Shown here piece after piece: positions 45,850-53,304 of a stretch of 64,000 bases of DNA. Source of the DNA: DATARR01 sp044868005 (GTDB lineage: Bacteria > Acidobacteriota > Thermoanaerobaculia > Multivoradales > UBA5704). The first letter of the stretch is position 1; the number at the start of each line of letters is the position of its first letter. A model generated the notes under the pieces. The model searched no databases. It was not told the DNA's origin and saw only the letters and a list, made by a program, of their open reading frames with translations. The stretch covers positions 1 to 64,000 of the forward strand of contig JBIOVX010000303.1 of the NCBI GenBank assembly GCA_044868005.1. The letters are read 5' to 3'. Both the position numbers and the translations under genes were made by a program.

Positions 45850-46757
45850 AGTGGCGCAAGCTCGGCCGGATCTACGCGCCGGTCGAGTTGGGCGACTGGG
45901 CGGTGTCGCATGCGGCTGTGCCGATCGCATTACGCTTGGAGGTGCACCGTTGGCGAATCTACTTTTCGGCGCGTGACCGCCGAAACCGTGCTCACACCGG
46001 CTTCTTCGAAATCGATCTGCGTCGGCCCGACCAGTCGTTGCGGATCTGCGATCGGCCGGTGCTCTCTCCCGGAGGACTCGGCACGTTCGACGAGGATGGG
46101 GCGATGGGCTCATGGATTGTCCAGGAAACGAAGCAATTGTTGCTCTACTACATCGGTTGGAACCGCGGCGTGACGGTGCCGTTTCGTAACTCCATCGGGC
46201 TCGCGGAGAGCCACGACGGCGGAGAATCCTTCACACGGATCAGTGCTGGGCCGGTGCTCGATCGGGGTATCCACGATCCATGCTTTACCGCCAATCCTTG
46301 CCTACTGATCGAGAAGGACCGGTGGCGGATGTGGTATCTGTCCTGCGTGGCTTGGGAGCCGAGGCCGGAGGGGCCACTGCACCGGTACCACATCAAATAC
46401 GCCGAGTCCGCTGACGGTCTCGATTGGTGCCGCCGTGGCCAAGTGTGCATCGACTTCAAGAGGCCCGACGAGATCGCCCTGGCGCGCCCGTGCGTGCTCA
46501 AGGATCAGGATCGCTACCGAATGTGGTATTCATGGCGCGGGCCGAGCTACCGCATCGGCTACGCCGAATCGACCGACGGGCTGTCCTGGCGGCGGCTCGA
46601 CGAGGAAGTGGGGATCGATGTCTCCGCCTCCGGGTGGGACTCGGAGATGATTGCTTATACCTTTGTGTTCGACGCCGAAGGGGAGCGCTATATGCTTTAC
46701 AACGGCAACGGATACGGCGTTACGGGTATCGGCTTGGCGGTTCTGGAGGCTGACTGA
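45846..46757 (+). CDS. GH43/GH32-like five-bladed propeller protein
   Basis: ATG 45846 makes an ATGA overlap with the GT2 stop; 303 residues. Blade repeats with aromatic-rich strands are visible (RWRIYFSARD, QLLLYYIGWN, DRWRMWYLS, DRYRMWYSW, ERYMLYNGNG) along with AESxDGxxW sequences, as in five-bladed glycosidase propellers. There is no signal peptide, so it is cytoplasmic, which is odd for a hydrolase. It may bind or trim a precursor or act as a phosphorylase. Catalytic acids cannot be assigned with certainty. Confidence 0.7.
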   Translation: MKWRKLGRIYAPVELGDWAVSHAAVPIALRLEVHRWRIYFSARDRRNRAHTGFFEIDLRRPDQSLRICDRPVLSPGGLGTFDEDGAMGSWIVQETKQLLLYYIGWNRGVTVPFRNSIGLAESHDGGESFTRISAGPVLDRGIHDPCFTANPCLLIEKDRWRMWYLSCVAWEPRPEGPLHRYHIKYAESADGLDWCRRGQVCIDFKRPDEIALARPCVLKDQDRYRMWYSWRGPSYRIGYAESTDGLSWRRLDEEVGIDVSASGWDSEMIAYTFVFDAEGERYMLYNGNGYGVTGIGLAVLEAD

Positions 46758-46768
46758 TCCCTATCAAC

Positions 46769-47896
46769 GTGCCGCGGGTCCCGTTCAACCGTCCGGCCCT
46801 TGCTGGACGCGAGATGGAGTACATGCGGGACGCTGTGCGGCGCAGCCATATATCCGGCGATGGCTGGTATACCCGGCGTTGCCATGAGCTACTGCGCGAG
46901 ATTCTGGGGGCCTCGCAGATCCTGCTTACGACCTCCTGCACCCACGCTCTCGAGCTTGCGGCAATGCTGCTCGGGGTCGGTCCGGGGGATGAGGTGATCC
47001 TGCCCTCTTTTACCTTCGTTTCGACCGTAAACGCGTTCGTCCTGCGCGGTGCTCAGCCGGTATTTGCTGATATCAGGTCCGACACCCTGAACCTGGACGA
47101 GCAAGATGTGGAGAGGAAGGTGACACCACGCACGCGGGTCATCGTTCCCGTCCACTACGCCGGCGTCGGCGCCGAGATGGAGGCTCTGCAGGAAATCGCC
47201 CGGCGGGCCGGTGCGATCCTCGTCGAAGATGCCGCCCATGCCCTGTTCGGTTCGTATCACGGACAGCCGCTTGGAACCTTTGGCGCCCTGAGCTCATTGA
47301 GCTTCCATGAAACCAAGAACGTGACCTGCGGCGAGGGCGGCGCCCTGGTGATCAATGACCCGGCTCTCTACGAGCGCGCCGAGATCCTGCGCGAGAAGGG
47401 CACCAACCGTAGCCGTTTCTTCCGTGGCGAGGTGGATAAGTATACCTGGGTTGACATCGGGTCGAGCTATCTCCCTTCGGACCTGCTGGCGGCCTTCCTT
47501 CTCGCTCAATTGGAAGCACGCGAGGAGAGTCAGCTCCGGCGCCGGCAGATCTGGGAAACCTATGCCGCCGCGCTGGCCGATTGGGCGGTCGCGCGCGGCG
47601 TACGTCTGCCTGTCGTGCCGGTCCACTGCCAGCAGCCTTACCACCTCTTCTACCTGCTGTTCCCCTCGCTCGCCGAGCGCGAGCAGCTCAGCGCCCGGTG
47701 GCGGCAGGCCGGTGTGTACACGACCTTCCACTACCTGCCGCTCCATCTCTCGGAGATGGGACGGCGGTTCGGCGGCCGGTCCGGAGATTGCCCGGTGACC
47801 GAGAGTGTGAGCGATCGCCTGCTGCGCCTGCCCTTGTTCACCGGACTCACCGGGGCGGAGCAGGCGCGCGCCATCGAAGTGATCCTCGAGACCTAG
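46769..47896 (+). CDS. wecE: WecE/RffA-type dTDP-4-amino-4,6-dideoxygalactose aminotransferase
   Basis: The product is a 375-residue PLP enzyme of the DegT/DnrJ/EryC1/StrS family. The PLP lysine is Lys183 in FHETKNVTCGEGGAL. The block GTNRSRFFRGEVDKYTWVDIGSSYLPSD is characteristic of the WecE branch, which turns dTDP-4-keto-6-deoxyglucose into dTDP-Fuc4N. The GTG start at 46769 follows the propeller gene by 11 bases. No rmlA/rmlB genes for the precursor are present in the window. The amino sugar is probably acylated by the NeuD-like enzyme of the same operon. Confidence 0.9.
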   Translation: MPRVPFNRPALAGREMEYMRDAVRRSHISGDGWYTRRCHELLREILGASQILLTTSCTHALELAAMLLGVGPGDEVILPSFTFVSTVNAFVLRGAQPVFADIRSDTLNLDEQDVERKVTPRTRVIVPVHYAGVGAEMEALQEIARRAGAILVEDAAHALFGSYHGQPLGTFGALSSLSFHETKNVTCGEGGALVINDPALYERAEILREKGTNRSRFFRGEVDKYTWVDIGSSYLPSDLLAAFLLAQLEAREESQLRRRQIWETYAAALADWAVARGVRLPVVPVHCQQPYHLFYLLFPSLAEREQLSARWRQAGVYTTFHYLPLHLSEMGRRFGGRSGDCPVTESVSDRLLRLPLFTGLTGAEQARAIEVILET

Positions 47897-47897
47897 T

Positions 47898-48617
47898 ATG
47901 GGCAAACGCGTGGCGATCGCACAGTCGAACTACATCCCCTGGAAGGGATACTTCGACCTGATCGCCTCCGTTGACGAGTTCATCCTTTACGATGAGGTGC
48001 AGTACACCCGTCGCGACTGGCGCAACCGCAACCGAATCAAGACCCGGAACGGACCGCTCTGGTTGACTATCCCGGTAGCGGTCAAGGGCAATTACTCGTC
48101 ACCCATCTGCGACATCACGGTGAGCGATCCGGAATGGAACGTCAAGCACTGGCGCACGCTGAGGATGGCGTATGCGCGGGCCCGCTGCTTCCGCGATGTC
48201 GCGGCGTGGCTCGAAGAGCTGTATCTCGGCTCCCGTGAGAAGAGGCTCAGCGACATCAACCGGCTTTTCCTGGAGGCGATCTGCGACTGCCTCGACATCG
48301 GAACATCGCTGCGCTGGTCGTGGGAGTACCCCGCATCGAGGGCCGCCGAGGGACGCGATGCGGCGCGGAGCCGGAGGCTGGCCGAGATCTGTGCGCAGGC
48401 CGGAGCCGCCGTCTACATCTCGGGTCCGGCGGCCAGATCGTATCTACAGCCGGAGCTATTGGCGGAGCACGGTATCGAGGTGGAGTACTTCGATTATTCG
48501 GGATATCCGGAGTACGAGCAGCTCCATCCGCCATTCGACCATCACGTGAGTATCGTGGATTTGCTGTTCAATACTGGTAGCGATGCGCGTCGCCACCTCC
48601 TCCTCGCCCAGACATGA
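47898..48617 (+). CDS. WbqC-family protein
   Basis: The 239-residue protein carries the WbqC signature: IAQSNYIPWKGYFDLI, FILYDEVQYTRRDWRNRN, and IKTRNGPLWLTIPV. The C-terminal end GIEVEYFDYSGYPEYEQLH also fits. The family is common beside aminotransferases in O-antigen loci and is thought to modify aminosugars, but its reaction is not well settled. It starts one base after the aminotransferase stop and overlaps the methyltransferase as ATGA. Confidence 0.9.
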   Translation: MGKRVAIAQSNYIPWKGYFDLIASVDEFILYDEVQYTRRDWRNRNRIKTRNGPLWLTIPVAVKGNYSSPICDITVSDPEWNVKHWRTLRMAYARARCFRDVAAWLEELYLGSREKRLSDINRLFLEAICDCLDIGTSLRWSWEYPASRAAEGRDAARSRRLAEICAQAGAAVYISGPAARSYLQPELLAEHGIEVEYFDYSGYPEYEQLHPPFDHHVSIVDLLFNTGSDARRHLLLAQT

Positions 48618-49243
48618 AGCGTCACGACCTCCTCTCGAAGGTGGAGAACTATTACTCCTCGACCCTCGCTCGCCACGGCGCGACGCCCCTGGGTGTGGAC
48701 TGGAACTCGGAGGCATCGCAGCGGTTGCGCTTCGACCAGCTAGTGAAGATCTGGGATGGACGGGAAGGCGAGGAGATCTCGGTAATTGACTACGGCTGTG
48801 GCTACGGCGCGCTCGTTCCGTACCTTTGCGGGCGCGGGCTCACCTTCGCATACACGGGGTTCGACATCTCACCCGAGATGATCGCCACGGCGCAGCGGCT
48901 CCATGGCGGGCCGGAGGCCAGTTTCGTCAGCGATGAGGCGGAGCTGCCGGCGGCTGACTACGCGGTGGCGAGCGGCATTTTCAACGTCAAGCTCGACACG
49001 CCGCAGGAGACTTGGCAGGAGTACGTGCTGGAGACGCTCGAGCGCCTCGCCAGGCTGGCGATCCGGGGCTTCGCCTTCAACGTGCTCTCTCGTTACAGCG
49101 ACCCGGAGCGGCGCCGCCCTGACCTCTTCTATGCCGACCCGCTGTCGATATTCGATTACTGCAAGACCCGTTTCTCCAAGGCGGTAGCGCTGCTGCACGA
49201 CTACCCTTTGTACGAGTTCACGCTGCTGGTGAGAAGGGACTGA
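48614..49243 (+). CDS. Class I SAM-dependent methyltransferase
   Basis: The ATG at 48614 overlaps the WbqC stop (ATGA); 209 residues. It shows VIDYGCGYGALVPYL, YTGFDISPEMI, and FVSDEAELPAADY, then ASGIFNVKLD. It closes the six-gene operon and may methylate the aminosugar or its acyl group. A perfect nine-base hairpin follows. Confidence 0.82.
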   Translation: MKRHDLLSKVENYYSSTLARHGATPLGVDWNSEASQRLRFDQLVKIWDGREGEEISVIDYGCGYGALVPYLCGRGLTFAYTGFDISPEMIATAQRLHGGPEASFVSDEAELPAADYAVASGIFNVKLDTPQETWQEYVLETLERLARLAIRGFAFNVLSRYSDPERRRPDLFYADPLSIFDYCKTRFSKAVALLHDYPLYEFTLLVRRD

Positions 49244-49247
49244 GAAG

Positions 49248-49271
49248 AGGGCGGCCCCGAGAGGCCGCCCT
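49248..49271. terminator. Shared hairpin between convergent genes
   Basis: AGGGCGGCC (49248-49256) pairs perfectly with GGCCGCCCT (49263-49271) around a six-base loop in the 41-base gap between the operon end and the leftward S74-domain gene. T-rich tails are weak on both sides. Confidence 0.6.
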
Positions 49272-49284
49272 GGGGCTCGGACCT

Positions 49285-50976
49285 CTACTGCTTCTGCTGT
49301 TCGAGCTGGTTCAGGCGCTCGTTCAGCGTATCGATTGTCTTCTCCTGCTCCTGGACGACCTTGGTGAGCACAGCGATGAGTTCCAACGGGCTCAGGTTAG
49401 CGCGGCTCTTCTCCGCCACGAGCTCGGGGACATCCTCAGCGATGAAACCGACCGATGTATCGTCCGGCGCCATCTTGAAAGCGAACTTCACCGGGCTCAG
49501 GTTGTGCAGGGTATCGAGAGCCTCCGTCGCAGAGAGCTCGCGGATGTCCTGCTTGTTCTTGCGGCTGGAGGCCGGGTTCCACTGCCCGGTGGCGCTCAGG
49601 ACGGCACCGGTGGAGTGGTGGATCGGGCTCGTGGGGTTAGCCACACCCAGGCCTATGAATCCCTCGTTGTCGATGATCAGCCGCTCGACGTCACTAGTCC
49701 AGAAGCGCAGCGACGGGTTGGGGGCGGTGGCCCCAGTCATGGGTCGAATGTTGAAGATTGCCGAGGCTGCGCCGGTGCTGGCGCCAGCATAGGCTATGTT
49801 GAGCGCCGACTCGGTTGCAGGAGTACCGACTGGGTTGGGACCTACGGCAATGAAGGTATCGGCCGTATTGCCGCCGAAGACATGGAGCTTGGACTCCGGG
49901 CTCCCCGTACCAATGCCCACATCGCCGTCCGCGCTAATGTCGACCGAACTCGTCGGCGCACCGGGGCGGATGCGGAGGGACAGTTTGGAGCCGCCGGTGA
50001 CGTCGCGGACGAAGAAGTTGGCCTCGTTGGCGCCGATGTCCCAGGTCTGGGCGGTGAAGCCGCCGGAGTTGTTCTGCTCGAGGCGGATGGCCGGCGTGTT
50101 GCTGGTGTTGATGTGGAGGTCGAGCACCGGGGTGGACGTGCGCAGGCCGATGCGGCCGATGCTGTCGGCGAAGATCGAGTTGGTCGCGGCGCCGGCGGTG
50201 ATGGTGAAGGGCACCTTCGAGCCGGTGATGTCCTCGATCGAGAACTTGCTCGAGCCGCCGCTGGCGGAATCATTGGCGGTGAGCTGCCAGTCGTTGGTGG
50301 GGAAGGTGCCGGTGCTGGTGTCCTCGAACTTGATCCGGGTGTTGTTCTCCTTCAACCGGATGGTGTCGAAGCCGAAGCTCTCGTTGTTGACGCAGTCGAA
50401 ACCGACGCAGAGGCTCTGCTGCACGATCAGGTCGTCCGGGATGACCTGGTCCGCCGAGGTGGTGGGCGTCAGTCCCTTCGAGGCGCCATTGCCGCCGCGC
50501 GGCGTCTCCCTAGCGTCGTCCTGCACCAGCACGCCTTGGGCGATGCTGAAGGCGCCGGACTGGACCATCGGCGTGCGAGGCAGCTTGCCGGCTTCCCGCA
50601 GCTTGGCGATCGCGGCCTCGTCCCCGCTCTGCCGCGCCGCGGCGAGGGCCCGCCGGGTCGCCCGGTCGAGCACCGGCGAGGCGACCAGCTCGTAGCGGTA
50701 AGCGCCGTCGGGAAGCGGCTTGCCGTCGTCGCCGACGGCCTCGAACGCGATGGCGGCGCCGGCGGCGAACTCCCGGCGCAGAATCAGACCCTCGGGACCC
50801 GAGACGGTCAGCGTCATCTTCTGGAATTCGACGGATGGCTGGAATTGAATCCCCAGCGGACCGACGCTCGCGGCAGCCACGGCGGACGGTCCCGCGGTCG
50901 CCGGCGCCGCCAGCAGGGCTGCGGCCAGGGCCAGGACCGCGATCGCCCCGCAACTGGATTGCGTGCTCCTCGTCAT
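49285..50976 (-). CDS. Exported fibre-like protein with C-terminal S74 endosialidase chaperone
   Basis: From ATG 50976 (ribosome site AAGGAGGAAGG) the product has 563 residues. A signal peptide (about 1-28) leads to a beta-rich region, then a long repetitive part with FSIEDITGSKVPFTI- and RIGLRTSTP-type turns typical of trimeric tail-fibre-like proteins. The C-terminus is an intramolecular chaperone of the endosialidase type: SSRKNKQDI carries the Ser470-Lys475 dyad for self-cleavage, followed by ALDTLHNLSPVKFAF and VGFIAEDVPELV. It ends in a coiled coil (VQEQEKTIDTLNERLNQLEQQ). It is probably a trimeric surface protein whose chaperone is cut off after folding. Confidence 0.85.
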   Translation of the reverse strand: MTRSTQSSCGAIAVLALAAALLAAPATAGPSAVAAASVGPLGIQFQPSVEFQKMTLTVSGPEGLILRREFAAGAAIAFEAVGDDGKPLPDGAYRYELVASPVLDRATRRALAAARQSGDEAAIAKLREAGKLPRTPMVQSGAFSIAQGVLVQDDARETPRGGNGASKGLTPTTSADQVIPDDLIVQQSLCVGFDCVNNESFGFDTIRLKENNTRIKFEDTSTGTFPTNDWQLTANDSASGGSSKFSIEDITGSKVPFTITAGAATNSIFADSIGRIGLRTSTPVLDLHINTSNTPAIRLEQNNSGGFTAQTWDIGANEANFFVRDVTGGSKLSLRIRPGAPTSSVDISADGDVGIGTGSPESKLHVFGGNTADTFIAVGPNPVGTPATESALNIAYAGASTGAASAIFNIRPMTGATAPNPSLRFWTSDVERLIIDNEGFIGLGVANPTSPIHHSTGAVLSATGQWNPASSRKNKQDIRELSATEALDTLHNLSPVKFAFKMAPDDTSVGFIAEDVPELVAEKSRANLSPLELIAVLTKVVQEQEKTIDTLNERLNQLEQQKQ

Positions 50977-51321
50977 TTCCTTCCTCCTTCCATGCGTACG
51001 GCAGGTGTCAACGGGACCGGACCCACACGGTCCGGACCCGGAGAGTCCGCCTCGAGAGTGGCTGGAACGCACAAAGTGAAACCAGGACACCAAGTAAGTG
51101 CAGAAAAAGAAAGAAAGAGAGACACCTGATTCTCCCCTCCGACTGGGCCTGTTCAGACAGGCGCGTCGAACCCAGATTCGTTACAGGGCAGCGGTGAACG
51201 TGTTTGGGGGTCGTACAAGGCCCTCTCACCAATATAAACGAAATCGAGTTGTTTGTCGATTAGCCTTCACTGTTGAATCGTGCGTGCTGTGCAAACGATA
51301 AAATTGATCAATTGAAAGCCC
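50977..51321. other. Non-coding leader and spacer
   Basis: These 345 bases lie between the S74-protein start and the stop of the next leftward gene. The part beyond about 51080 is much more AT-rich than the flanks and holds the promoter listed next. From the predicted start point to the ATG there are about 248 bases of untranslated leader, with no recognised riboswitch. Confidence 0.6.
51231..51259 (-). promoter_or_regulatory. Sigma-70-like promoter of the S74-protein gene
   Basis: On the minus strand TCGACA (51259-51254) and TATATT (51236-51231) are 17 bases apart; each box has five of six consensus bases. Confidence 0.6.
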
Positions 51322-53304
51322 TCATGGCGCCGGCCGCGCGACAAGCGAGAAAATTTCTCCGCAGACCGGATGGAGGTCGGCGGCGAGCCCCAGCTCCAGA
51401 CGCTCGACGGCGGCCGCTACTACTCTCTCGCCATCCTCGTCCGGGAGGGGCCACCGCAGCGTCACCCGGTTGAGCCCGCGCCGCAAGCCTCTGCGGTCCA
51501 AGCGGAACCGGGCGCGGGTCCAGCGCTCGGCGGCCGCCATGCCGCCGGCCTCGTGGCCGTTGACCGATACGCCGATCCTCCCCCGGCGGCTGCCGCCAGG
51601 GAGGGGGGAGGGGAGGCGGACGGTGATCTCCAACTCGACGTCGCCCCGGGCATCGCAAATCAGGCAGAAGGAGGACTCCGGCCAGGGGCAGCGGAGGGCA
51701 GCCCGCGCGGAGAGGTCCGCGAAGCGCATGGCTTCGGGGTAGAACCGCTCCAGCGGCTCCCAGAGATACGGCGGCTGCATGAGGTCGGTCCCTTCCTCGC
51801 GGATGGCGAGCTGGCCGAGCAGGAGACCGGCGATCTGTTCCCGCACGGGCCGGCCCCGCCGCTCCAGGACCTCGCCGAGGGCCTCGAGCAGGTCGGCGTC
51901 GAGATGCTCCCACCGCCACCCGTGTTGCAGGAGGAGCCGGTAGGGCGAGCCGAGGTTGCGCTGCTGGGCCGCCGTCAGCACGGCCGGGCAGGGGGCGCAG
52001 CGCGCGGCGATCAGATCGAGCATGGCGGTTTCGATCCCGGGAGAGGCGTCGAGGGCCGCCTCGCACCAATGTTCCAGCAGTGGGCGCTTGGAGCCCACCG
52101 GCAGCAGGCGGTGGGCGGTATGGACGGCGGCGCCCAGGCGGGCGGTCGCCTCCGCCTCGGGCGAAATCTCCGTGGGAAGAAGGAGCCGGCGCCAATCTGC
52201 CCTCTTCTCGAAGATCCCCGAGAGATCCAGCACCTCGGCGGCCACGGCGGCCATGGCGACCTGAATACCTTCCAGCGTGAGATGGCAATAGTCGAGGAAG
52301 AGGCGCCGGTCCGGGAGGCGCGAGCCGGTGTGCTCCGCGAAGACCTGCCGCAGATCGACGCAGGCGAAGCCGTGCCGGCGGCTGGCGTCATGAAGAATGT
52401 CCCTCGCGGTCGAGGTCGCTTGCGGAGCGCTCAGGAAGGCGAGGCTCGGATAGGCGGCGGCGTCCACCTCGGCGAGGGCGGCGTGGCTCCCCGCGTCGAG
52501 GTCTCCCAAGCCGATCGCGGCCTGGGCCAGGAGGCGCCATGAGGAGGCGCACCGGCCGCCGTCCAGCTCCTGCATCGCGCTGGCGCTGCCGTGTGCGCCC
52601 GCGAAGTCGCCGCGCTCCAGCCGCGCAGTGGCGTCGGCGTAGAGAGCGTGCCAGCGGGCGATCCCGTCTCCCGGCAGCCAGACCGGCGGCTGGCGGGTCT
52701 CCCAATCGGCGAGGTTGACCTCGGGAATGACGACGGCCACAGGGATCTGGACAGCCCGGGAGATGGCGGCGATGAAATCCAGCGTCGCTGCCGCCTTCTC
52801 CCGCAGCTCTTCCGCGGCGAGACGCAGCGGTCCCGCGATCCCCTCTTCGCGAAGCGCCCGCGCGTAACGCTGCCGGGCCGCGACCGAAGGAGCGTAGGGG
52901 GACACCTGGGGCGTCTCCAGCAGGTTCCAGTTGTTGCCGGTGAAGAGCACGAGCACGTCCGGGTTGATCTGCAGGGAAGTCCGCACCGTCTCGGCGAGGG
53001 AGGCGAGGGTCTCGTTGGTGCGGGCGAGGTCGATCACTTCGAAATTCGCCTCGCCGCCCGCGGCTTGGAGCTGCGCCGCGAGGACGAGCGCCGGCGTCAG
53101 GTGGGGCGCGTAGAGATAGCCCGCGGCGACGGACTCGCCGAAGAGGGCGACCCGGAGAGGGAGCTCCGACTGCTTTGGGCGGAGCACCTTCGCCGCCGCG
53201 TAGTGATCCCCCAGCGGCAGGGGATCGGGCCGCACGAAGGCGAGCTCGCCGCCGATCTCCTGCGGCTGCCAGATGCTGATGGGCTCGGGCGGCCGCGTCT
53301 TCAT
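51322..53304 (-). CDS. SGNH-hydrolase-domain protein
   Basis: The 660-residue protein has SGNH blocks: nucleophile Ser in LRVALFGESVAAGYLYAP (about residue 58), the Asn block VLVLFTGNNWN (about 124), and DYCHLTLEGI with the Asp-His pair (about 339-342). After this a helical region of about 140 residues and a beta-rich C-terminal module follow. SGNH enzymes esterify or de-esterify sugars and lipids. The start overlaps the carbamoyltransferase stop (ATGA), so both act together, perhaps on one metabolite or glycan. No signal peptide is seen. Confidence 0.82.
   Translation of the reverse strand: MKTRPPEPISIWQPQEIGGELAFVRPDPLPLGDHYAAAKVLRPKQSELPLRVALFGESVAAGYLYAPHLTPALVLAAQLQAAGGEANFEVIDLARTNETLASLAETVRTSLQINPDVLVLFTGNNWNLLETPQVSPYAPSVAARQRYARALREEGIAGPLRLAAEELREKAAATLDFIAAISRAVQIPVAVVIPEVNLADWETRQPPVWLPGDGIARWHALYADATARLERGDFAGAHGSASAMQELDGGRCASSWRLLAQAAIGLGDLDAGSHAALAEVDAAAYPSLAFLSAPQATSTARDILHDASRRHGFACVDLRQVFAEHTGSRLPDRRLFLDYCHLTLEGIQVAMAAVAAEVLDLSGIFEKRADWRRLLLPTEISPEAEATARLGAAVHTAHRLLPVGSKRPLLEHWCEAALDASPGIETAMLDLIAARCAPCPAVLTAAQQRNLGSPYRLLLQHGWRWEHLDADLLEALGEVLERRGRPVREQIAGLLLGQLAIREEGTDLMQPPYLWEPLERFYPEAMRFADLSARAALRCPWPESSFCLICDARGDVELEITVRLPSPLPGGSRRGRIGVSVNGHEAGGMAAAERWTRARFRLDRRGLRRGLNRVTLRWPLPDEDGERVVAAAVERLELGLAADLHPVCGEIFSLVARPAP

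Noticed and set aside
49285..50976. S74 chaperone as sign of a prophage
   Set aside because: The protein has a Sec signal peptide and no capsid, tail, integrase or lysis gene is nearby.
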